Shown piece by piece: positions 7,085 to 12,046 of a stretch of DNA of 12,046 bases; position 1 is the stretch's first letter; every line of letters begins with the position of its first letter. The translations under genes were made by a program, and so were the position numbers. Where the stretch lies: contig JBCCJA010000084.1 of NCBI GenBank assembly GCA_039045975.1, positions 1 to 12,046 of the forward strand, given 5' to 3'. The notes under the pieces are model-generated. The model did no database searches. It saw nothing but the letters and a program-made list of their open reading frames with translations, and had not been told where the DNA came from. This DNA comes from JBCCJA01 sp039045975 (lineage in GTDB: Bacteria; Planctomycetota; Planctomycetia; Planctomycetales; Planctomycetaceae).

Positions 7085-8713
7085 TCAGCTCACGGCCGGG
7101 GCCGACCCGACCGGTGCGTCGTACGCGCGGCCGGCCCGGTTCTCGCCCCGCGCGACTTCGAGCTGATACAGACGCTCGCCGTGCGCGGTCGGGTACTGAC
7201 GGTCGACGCACGCCTGGCAGAGCGAGCCCTCGGGCAGGTCGATCGCCTTGCTGAGCGAGCCGACCGGTAGGAACCGCAGCGAATCGGCCCCGAGTTCGGC
7301 GGCCATTTCGGCCTCGATCTCGGGCGTCAGCGGTGTGTCCTCGTCGAGATATTTCGCCGCGAAGAGCTGCCCCTTCGTGGCGAAGTCGATGCCGTAAAAA
7401 CAGGGCGAGACGATCGGCGGGCAGGCGACGCGGACGTGGATCTCTTTCACGCCGCCCCGTTCGCGGAGTTGCCCGACGAGCGCCCGCATCGTCGTCGAGC
7501 GGACGATCGTGTCTTCGACGAGCAAGACCCGCTTGCCCTCGAGCACCTCGCGGACCGGCGTGTACTTCATGCGGGCCTTGTTCGCCCGGTCGGACCCTTC
7601 GATGAACGTCCGGCCGACGTACCGGTTCCGGAACAGGCCCTCCTGACAGGGCAGGTCGAGGGCGTACGCCATGCCGTCGGCCGAAGCCTTCGCGGTGTCG
7701 GGGACCGGCACGACGATCGTGTCGCCGGTGCCGCGGTCGAAGTCGAGCGTTTCGGACCGGGCCAGTTCCTCACCGAGCCGCTTCCGCGCGAGATAGACCG
7801 ACCGGTCGTCGAGGTTCGACGCGACGTTCGCGAAGTAGATCCACTCGAAGAAGCAGTGTGCTTTGCGCGATGCCTCGGCGAAGCGGGCGATGCGGAAGCG
7901 GCCGCCCTCGATGAGGATCGCCATGCCCGGTTCGAGACTGCGGATGTCTTCGTCACGGAAGCCCATGTTCGACAGCGCGACCGACTCGCTCGCGGCGGCG
8001 AAGAACGTGCCGTCCAACGCGTAGCAGAGCGGCTTCAGGCCGAGCGGGTCGCGGGCGACGAACATCTCGCCCGACGCGCCGAGGTAAGCGATGTTCCACG
8101 CCCCGTCGAGCTTCTCGCGGAGGCCGGCGAGCATGTCGAGCATCGAGGCCCGCCGCTCGCCCGAGCGGGCCCGCGACAGCAGGTGCATGATCACCTCGGT
8201 GTCGGTGTCCCGCGCGAGGTGAAAGTCGTCTTCGTTGAGGATCTCCTCGCGGAGCAACGCGTGGTTCGCGATCTGGCCGTTGAACGCCAACGCGAACCAT
8301 TTCCGCAGCTCGATGTGCGGCCGCTCGAACGGCTGGGCGTTGCAGCGGTCGTCGGCACCGCTGGTCGCGTAGCGGACGTGGCCGATAGCGGCCGGGCCGA
8401 GGTTACCCTGCATCAACTCCTTGGCCCGGGCCTGATGGCTGAGCTGGAAGACCTCGGTGACCGTGCCGACGTCTTTGTGGATCTTGAGCAGTTCCGACTC
8501 ACCCGGGCGGTAACTCGCCATACCGGCGGCGAGCTGCCCGCGGTTCTGCATGTCGAGCAGCATCCGCGGGATGAAGCGGGACGATTCCCCCTGGGGGAAC
8601 TGATTCGCCGGCCCGTTGTCGCCGAGCTTCCAAGCCGACTGGTCGACCTCGACGCCCGCCGCGGCGAGGTCATAGACCGCGGCGATGCCGCACTCGTGCT
8701 TCGGCTTATCCAT
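7085..8713 (-). CDS. purF: Amidophosphoribosyltransferase
   Basis: Catalyses the first committed step of de novo purine synthesis, PRPP plus glutamine to 5-phosphoribosylamine, in the cytoplasm. Seen in 542 residues: an N-terminal glutamine amidotransferase domain whose nucleophile is Cys8 in HECGIAAVYD, so a 7-residue propeptide would be cleaved. GHVRYATSG (111-119) and FNGQIANH (144-151) line the glutaminase site. The phosphoribosyltransferase domain carries the PRPP loop VLLVEDTIVRSTT (396-408). Cys287 (HCFFEW), Cys431 (ACPP), Cys499 and Cys502 (CQAC) have roughly the spacing of the [4Fe-4S] ligands of the Bacillus-type enzyme. It is longer than usual: an insertion of about 30 residues follows the first strand, and the family's LQHRGQ appears as MQNRGQLAAG. 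ATG at 8713 is chosen because it puts Cys near the N-terminus; GTG at 8764 would make the propeptide implausibly long. No Shine-Dalgarno sequence is visible. It heads a likely pair with the thioesterase gene and is divergent from proB. Confidence 0.93.
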   Translation of the reverse strand: MDKPKHECGIAAVYDLAAAGVEVDQSAWKLGDNGPANQFPQGESSRFIPRMLLDMQNRGQLAAGMASYRPGESELLKIHKDVGTVTEVFQLSHQARAKELMQGNLGPAAIGHVRYATSGADDRCNAQPFERPHIELRKWFALAFNGQIANHALLREEILNEDDFHLARDTDTEVIMHLLSRARSGERRASMLDMLAGLREKLDGAWNIAYLGASGEMFVARDPLGLKPLCYALDGTFFAAASESVALSNMGFRDEDIRSLEPGMAILIEGGRFRIARFAEASRKAHCFFEWIYFANVASNLDDRSVYLARKRLGEELARSETLDFDRGTGDTIVVPVPDTAKASADGMAYALDLPCQEGLFRNRYVGRTFIEGSDRANKARMKYTPVREVLEGKRVLLVEDTIVRSTTMRALVGQLRERGGVKEIHVRVACPPIVSPCFYGIDFATKGQLFAAKYLDEDTPLTPEIEAEMAAELGADSLRFLPVGSLSKAIDLPEGSLCQACVDRQYPTAHGERLYQLEVARGENRAGRAYDAPVGSAPAVS

Positions 8714-8776
8714 GCGGTAAGTCGCCGGCCGGGGGATCTGCCTGGGACGGTCTCGGCGGGTCACCCGCGTCGCCCG

Positions 8777-8807
8777 TTGACCTCGTCGCCCTCTGTGGTC
8801 GTATCGT
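8777..8807 (+). promoter_or_regulatory. Candidate sigma70 promoter for proB
   Basis: TTGACC (8777-8782, 5 of 6 matches to the -35 consensus) is followed after 19 bases by TATCGT (8802-8807, 4 of 6 matches to the -10, including the key T, A and last T). Transcription would start near 8814, leaving a leader of about 54 bases before the proB ATG at 8868. The spacer is longer than the ideal 17. Confidence 0.4.
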
Positions 8808-8831
8808 AACGTGGGTCCGGCGAGGTTGCAG
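8803..8831 (-). promoter_or_regulatory. Candidate promoter for purF, sharing the -10 region with proB
   Basis: On the minus strand TACGAT (8808-8803) matches the -10 consensus at 4 of 6 positions and lies almost exactly on the plus-strand TATCGT. A weak -35, CTGCAA (8831-8826, 3 of 6), sits 17 bases upstream. The resulting purF leader would be about 80 bases. Confidence 0.25.
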
Positions 8832-8867
8832 TCTCGTTCGCCCCGATCTCAGGCGGTCACCGCGGCG

Positions 8868-10040
8868 ATGCCCGAATTTCCCACAGAATCGCGAGCCCCG
8901 AGGCCGCCGGTCGACCTCGTCCGTCGGGAAGTGTTCGAGACCGCACAGACGGTCATCGTCAAAGTCGGGACGAACGTCCTGTCCCGGGACGACGATTCGA
9001 TCGACGAGTCCGCGTTCGGGCGGCTGGCGTCACAAATGACACGCGTGCGGGCGACCGGGCGGAACGTCGCACTCGTCTCCAGCGGTGCGATCGGCGCTGG
9101 ACTCGAACCGCTCGGCCTGGCGCAGCGGCCGACTGATCTGCCGGCCCTGCAGGCCGCCGCCGCCGCGGGCCAGGCCCGGATGATGGCGATGTACGCGAAC
9201 GCGTTCGCGACGCGTGACGTCCCGGTCGCCCAACTGCTGCTGACGGCCGACGATTTCGCCGACCGCCGCCGCTACCTCAACATCCGTCACACGCTGCTGT
9301 CGCTGTTCTCCTACGGCGTCGTGCCGATCGTCAACGAGAACGACACCGTGTCGGTCGAGGAGATCAAATTCGGCGACAACGACCGCCTTGCGGCGCTGTT
9401 GGCGAATCTCGTCGCCGCGCCGCTGCTGGTGGTCCTTTCGATCGTCGACGGTCTGTACGACCGCGATCCTGCCGACCCGACGGCGGAGCACGTCCGCCTC
9501 GTCGAGCGGTGGGACGACGGCCTGTTCGACCTCGTCGCGGCGACGAAGAGTAGCCGCGGCACCGGCGGGATGGGGTCGAAACTGCGCGCGATCAAAGCCG
9601 CCGCGGCGGTCGGCGAGCCGGTCATCCTCGCCGACGGTCGCAGCCCCGACGTGCTCGACCGCGTGATCGCCGGCGAGGAGGTCGGCACGCTGTTTCTTGC
9701 CGAGGGCGGACAGGTCCCGGCATGGAAGCGGTGGGTCGGCTACGCCAGCCGCCCGGCGGGTATCGTGCGTGTCGACGCCGGGGCCGCCGAGGCGGTCCGT
9801 GGGGCGGGGCGGTCCCTACTCGCGGCCGGCGTGACCGGCGTCGAGGGGGCGTTCGGGGCGGGGGACACGGTCGCGATCGTCGGCCCGGACGGGGCGGAGG
9901 TCGGACGCGGTCTCGCGAATTACGCGGCAGCAGATCTGACCAAGATCGCCGGGCTCCGAGGTGCCGAGATAGAGGCGACGCTCGGCTCGGTACCGTACTC
10001 GTCCGTCGTGCACCGGGACAACCTGCTGCCGACCGGCTGA
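8868..10040 (+). CDS. proB: Glutamate 5-kinase
   Basis: Phosphorylates glutamate with ATP to gamma-glutamyl phosphate, the first step of proline synthesis. Seen in 390 residues: an amino-acid-kinase domain with VIVKVGTNVL (29-38), VSSGAIGAG (70-78), NENDTVSVEEIKFGDNDRLA (156-175) that holds glutamate-binding residues, and ATKSSRGTGGMGSK (225-238) for the nucleotide. A C-terminal PUA domain (about 298-375) is followed by the short tail VPYSSVVHRDNL. Length and domain order match full-length two-domain ProB (E. coli is 367). ATG at 8868 is preferred to the in-frame GTG at 8811 because the GTG lies on the expected transcription start and adds residues without homology. No strong ribosome-binding site is seen. 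No proA is adjacent. In characterised ProB enzymes proline inhibits through the kinase domain; nothing in the DNA here shows a specific regulator. Confidence 0.95.
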   Translation: MPEFPTESRAPRPPVDLVRREVFETAQTVIVKVGTNVLSRDDDSIDESAFGRLASQMTRVRATGRNVALVSSGAIGAGLEPLGLAQRPTDLPALQAAAAAGQARMMAMYANAFATRDVPVAQLLLTADDFADRRRYLNIRHTLLSLFSYGVVPIVNENDTVSVEEIKFGDNDRLAALLANLVAAPLLVVLSIVDGLYDRDPADPTAEHVRLVERWDDGLFDLVAATKSSRGTGGMGSKLRAIKAAAAVGEPVILADGRSPDVLDRVIAGEEVGTLFLAEGGQVPAWKRWVGYASRPAGIVRVDAGAAEAVRGAGRSLLAAGVTGVEGAFGAGDTVAIVGPDGAEVGRGLANYAAADLTKIAGLRGAEIEATLGSVPYSSVVHRDNLLPTG

Positions 10041-10193
10041 CCGCGGCGGACCGGCTGGGCGGGTCGCGGCGGTCGTGACGACGCGGGCCGGGACAGCGTC
10101 CGCAGAATCGCCATCGGCCCGAGATTCCGCCGCCTTTATCGGCCCGCGGGTTAGCTTTGCGGAGCTATTCCCGTCCCCCGAGAGACCCGAACT
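10041..10193 (+). other. Intergenic region: weak hairpin and a 9-bp direct repeat
   Basis: GAATC (10105-10109) and GATTC (10123-10127) form the core of an imperfect 10-bp inverted repeat (10100-10132) followed by CCTTTATC, a weak candidate proB terminator. ATCGGCCCG occurs twice in direct orientation (10113-10121 and 10138-10146), one copy in the hairpin loop and one just before the TAGCTT box. No coding potential is seen. Confidence 0.3.
10152..10157 (+). promoter_or_regulatory. Candidate -10 box upstream of the 74-residue membrane protein
   Basis: TAGCTT keeps the three most important -10 positions (T, A and final T). It lies 36 bases before the ATG at 10194. No recognisable -35 is seen at normal spacing. 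The same hexamer precedes the next gene at 10473-10478. Confidence 0.3.
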
Positions 10194-10418
10194 ATGTGGG
10201 CGCACGAGACGGTCGCACCGGTCACCTCGTTTCTCGGCTGGCTGTGGGCGGCGTTTATGGTCGGCTACGAGACCGCCGGGGCGTGGATGATCTTCTACCG
10301 CGACTTCGCGGTCGGCTGGTGGATGACGATCTCGCCGATCGAATACGTGATGGTCATCACGCTGATCGCCGCGATGGGCTGGGTCCTCATGGGGGCCCGC
10401 GACAAGCGGCGGCTGTAA
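10194..10418 (+). CDS. Small two-helix membrane protein of unknown function
   Basis: A 74-residue protein, very rich in Trp, Met, Phe and Gly. Two hydrophobic segments are visible: residues 11-34 (FLGWLWAAFMVGY and following AGAWMIF) and 51-67 (YVMVITLIAAMGWVLMG). Between them is an amphipathic stretch, YRDFAVGWWMTISPIE. The basic end RDKRRL suggests a cytoplasmic C-terminus. The amino-acid make-up differs sharply from the Arg/Ala/Pro-rich shadow frames of this GC-rich DNA, which supports real coding. ATG at 10194 is the first start; only a weak purine stretch (CGAGAGA, 10179-10185) precedes it. It stands alone between proB and the exported protein, with a candidate promoter of its own. No family recognised. 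Confidence 0.7.
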   Translation: MWAHETVAPVTSFLGWLWAAFMVGYETAGAWMIFYRDFAVGWWMTISPIEYVMVITLIAAMGWVLMGARDKRRL

Positions 10419-10472
10419 GACCGCCGACCGACGTCGACGCGGATCGTCTTCCCGCACCGGCCCCACCCGGTC

Positions 10473-10490
10473 TAGCTTCCGCTACGGAAG
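10473..10490 (+). promoter_or_regulatory. TAGCTT box overlapping a 15-base perfect inverted repeat
   Basis: TAGCTT (10473-10478) is a possible -10 box 28 bases before the ATG at 10507. It runs into CTTCCG-CTA-CGGAAG (10476-10490), a perfect 6-bp stem with a 3-base loop. A G-rich ribosome-binding site GGGGGA follows at 10497-10502. The repeat could be an operator or an mRNA hairpin just ahead of the ribosome-binding site. Confidence 0.3.
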
Positions 10491-10506
10491 TCATGCGGGG
10501 GACGGT

Positions 10507-11484
10507 ATGCGGCGAACGGCACGGAATGCCCGACCGCGGAAACGGTCGTCACCGACGAGACTGGTGGCCGCCGCCGTCGCGGCGGTCGCGTTGTTCACCA
10601 CCTCCGAGCGATTCCTGAGCGGGAAGACGGTCATCGTCGCCGGGGCCGCGTCGGTGCCGGAGACGTCATCGGACATAGGGCAGCCGGCGGGGCCGACTTT
10701 CAATCTGCCCGCATGGCGGGCCGGCGAATACGCCCTGTTCACGCGCCGGGTCGAAGAAACCGTCTGGGACGACGCCGGCCGCCCGCTCGTCGAGACCGTC
10801 ACCACGCTGCGTTACGCCGTCGAGGTCGTCGGGGACGACGCGTCGGGCGTGACTCTCGCCGTGCGGCCGCACGAGTTCGTGACCGTCGGCCCGGACGGGG
10901 CGGAACGCGTGGTCACATGCGGCGAAGAATCTCGGTTTCTCGCGACAGTCGACCGGTCCGGCGCGGTCACGGTCGCCGAAGGCCTCGAACGCTGCGTTGC
11001 GAGGCTGTTCCCCGAGGTCGACCCTTTCGTCTACCGCGGCTTGCGAGGCCCGCGGGCCCACGCCGCAGTCGTCCGAATCGTCGGGCCCGGACTCGCTTGG
11101 GGCTGCGGCGACCTAGTTTCCGACTCGTCGACCGCAGGCGTGACGCTGAACTTACCGGCCGGGCCGTGTTCACTATCGCGACGCTACTCAGTCTCGGGGC
11201 CGGAAAACGCGATCGATCTGACCGGCCGGCTCGACATCGGCGACCGTGACGCCCGGACGGACGCGGCCCTCGGTTTCACGGCGGTGTCGGCCCGGATCGC
11301 GTTCGGGTCGGGGTCCCGACTGCCCGAACGCGCCGAAGTCTGTCTCGATGTGCCGATGACGGTCGCAGTCGGCAATCAACGGTTCGCCCAGACCAAGACG
11401 GTGAGCGCGACGCTGCGACGCGAAAACGTCAGCGAGGATCACCCCTCTTCTTCCGTGACGGCGTCGGCTTCCGAGTCGGAGTGA
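10507..11484 (+). CDS. Exported protein of unknown function
   Basis: A 325-residue protein with an Arg/Lys-rich start (residues 2-18) and a short hydrophobic core LVAAAVAAVALF (19-30), then a second mildly hydrophobic run TVIVAGAASV (41-50). It is read as an N-terminal signal sequence or anchor, so the bulk would lie outside the cytoplasm. There is no lipobox Cys. The mature part is beta-rich, alternating Val, Thr and charged residues, for example GEYALFTRRVEETVWDD and TTLRYAVEVVGDDASGVTLAV. Five cysteines (138, 163, 200, 221, 279) fit an oxidising location. The Ser-rich acidic tail ends ASASESE. It is loosely reminiscent of planctomycete secreted proteins with DUF6263-like domains, but this is a guess. 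ATG at 10507 has GGGGGA 4 bases upstream; the ATG at 10493 is out of frame. Its last 46 bases overlap the convergent pgsA gene. Confidence 0.7.
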   Translation: MRRTARNARPRKRSSPTRLVAAAVAAVALFTTSERFLSGKTVIVAGAASVPETSSDIGQPAGPTFNLPAWRAGEYALFTRRVEETVWDDAGRPLVETVTTLRYAVEVVGDDASGVTLAVRPHEFVTVGPDGAERVVTCGEESRFLATVDRSGAVTVAEGLERCVARLFPEVDPFVYRGLRGPRAHAAVVRIVGPGLAWGCGDLVSDSSTAGVTLNLPAGPCSLSRRYSVSGPENAIDLTGRLDIGDRDARTDAALGFTAVSARIAFGSGSRLPERAEVCLDVPMTVAVGNQRFAQTKTVSATLRRENVSEDHPSSSVTASASESE

Positions 11485-12046
11485 CCCGCTATCGCCCGGA
11501 AGCCCCGGGCGGTGTACGCGACCCCGCTCCACGCCGTAAGCAGCGTCATGCCCCACAGAGAGGCGTCGCGTGCCAGTCGCCAAGCCGAGTCTGCGAAGAG
11601 GCCCGCCCCGAGTCCGAGCAACACGCCCGTCAAGACGACGCACTGTGTCGCCGTCTTGGCCTTACCGAGTCGGTCGGCGGAGAAATCGGCCCCGAGTTTT
11701 TCCACCTCGGCCCGGAGGGCGGTGACGAACAGTTCTCGGAACGCGACCACCGCGACGATAGTCGGCGTGACGCCGGGTCCGGTCGGCGGCTCACCGCTTC
11801 CCGACCGCCCGAGTAGGAACAGCAGCGTCCCGATCACGAGCACTTTGTCGACGAACGGATCGAGGATCCTGCCGAACGTCGTGACCTCGCCGCGGGCCCG
11901 TGCGACCGCCCCGTCGACAGCGTCGGTCGCGGGCGCGGCCCCCAACACCCCCCCCGCCCCGGACACGAAAACCCGGGGCGCGGCCCCCACCGACACACCC
12001 ACCGGGGCCACGAGCCCGCCGCGCGGGTTGGCGGGGGGCGGGGTGA
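11439..12046 (-). CDS. pgsA: CDP-diacylglycerol--glycerol-3-phosphate 3-phosphatidyltransferase-like, 5' end incomplete
   Basis: An integral membrane enzyme making phosphatidylglycerol phosphate from CDP-diacylglycerol and glycerol 3-phosphate. Seen: the complete CDP-alcohol phosphotransferase motif D-G-x2-A-R-x8-G-x3-D-x3-D, with DGAVAR and GRILDPFVDK as its two ends. Hydrophobic helices follow (VLVIGTLLFLLG, IVAVVAFRELFVTALR, CVVLTGVLLGLGAGLF, SLWGMTLLTAWSGVAY), as does the PgsA-typical RELFVTALR...DFSADRLGKAKTATQC. The TGA is at 11441-11439. The frame is open to the window edge. A GTG at 12011 would put the DG motif near residue 33, some 15-20 residues earlier than usual, so the true start is probably at or beyond the edge. 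The region upstream of the motif lacks the expected first helix and the usual N-P-N-x-L-T-x-x-R signature. Another CDP-alcohol phosphotransferase is possible but PgsA fits best. Confidence 0.8.
   Translation of the reverse strand, partial: TPPPANPRGGLVAPVGVSVGAAPRVFVSGAGGVLGAAPATDAVDGAVARARGEVTTFGRILDPFVDKVLVIGTLLFLLGRSGSGEPPTGPGVTPTIVAVVAFRELFVTALRAEVEKLGADFSADRLGKAKTATQCVVLTGVLLGLGAGLFADSAWRLARDASLWGMTLLTAWSGVAYTARGFRAIAGHSDSEADAVTEEEG

Noticed and set aside
8585..8599. 15-base perfect palindrome TTCCCCC-T-GGGGGAA inside purF
   Set aside because: It encodes part of the PurF insertion (QFPQGES) and can arise from GC-rich codon choice; no regulatory context.
7436..8809. 457-codon plus-strand open frame opposite purF
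   Set aside because: purF on the minus strand has all its catalytic motifs; the opposite frame is a composition artefact.
10031..10058. GACCGGCTG repeated across the end of proB with an 18-base period
   Set aside because: Only nine bases in very GC-rich sequence, one copy inside coding DNA; likely chance.
1..12046. Defence system, mobile island, prophage or biosynthetic cluster
   Set aside because: No integrase, transposase, terminal repeats, att sites, nuclease/helicase combinations or shift in base composition; the identified genes are mostly core metabolism.

Overview
The window is uniformly GC-rich chromosomal DNA from a bacterium, most likely a high-GC member of the Planctomycetota. 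That placement is inference. It rests on the long amidophosphoribosyltransferase, on an alkaline-phosphatase-superfamily protein of a type I know from planctomycetes, and on the Gfo/Idh/MocA, HEAT-repeat and membrane-protein content. I found no mobile element, CRISPR array, rRNA, tRNA or clear sign of recent transfer. I see no convincing undescribed multi-gene system; this looks like an ordinary housekeeping region with a few odd details.

Left part, plus strand: the 3' part of a Gfo/Idh/MocA oxidoreductase (1-1080) is followed by a run of genes in one direction. These are an RsuA/RluB-type rRNA pseudouridine synthase (1159-2067), a PyrK-like FAD/[2Fe-2S] electron-transfer protein that overlaps it by 4 bases (2064-2987), and an alkaline-phosphatase-superfamily protein with an altered metal site (3036-4358). 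After a 163-base gap holding two hairpins come a HEAT/ARM-type helical-repeat protein (4522-6126) and a translationally coupled single-pass membrane protein (6123-6623).

Middle: a minus-strand pair, amidophosphoribosyltransferase PurF (8713-7085) and a YbgC-like hotdog thioesterase (7038-6607), converges on the membrane-protein gene with a 17-base tail overlap. PurF is divergent from glutamate 5-kinase ProB (8868-10040). The 154-base space between them carries promoter-like elements for both directions that overlap at the -10 position.

Right part: a 74-residue two-helix membrane protein (10194-10418) and an exported protein of unknown function (10507-11484), both plus strand, each preceded by a TAGCTT box. 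The exported-protein gene converges with a 46-base overlap on a CDP-alcohol phosphatidyltransferase of the PgsA type (minus strand, 11439 to the window edge). The N-terminal part of that gene is abnormal in sequence and very G/C-homopolymeric, so it is either incomplete or of poor sequence quality.

Metabolically the window mixes de novo purine synthesis (purF), possibly pyrimidine synthesis (pyrK), proline synthesis (proB), phospholipid synthesis (pgsA) and rRNA modification. These neighbours do not form one pathway. There is no gene-free stretch above 300 bases; the longest gaps are 163 (4359-4521), 154 (8714-8867) and 153 bases (10041-10193).
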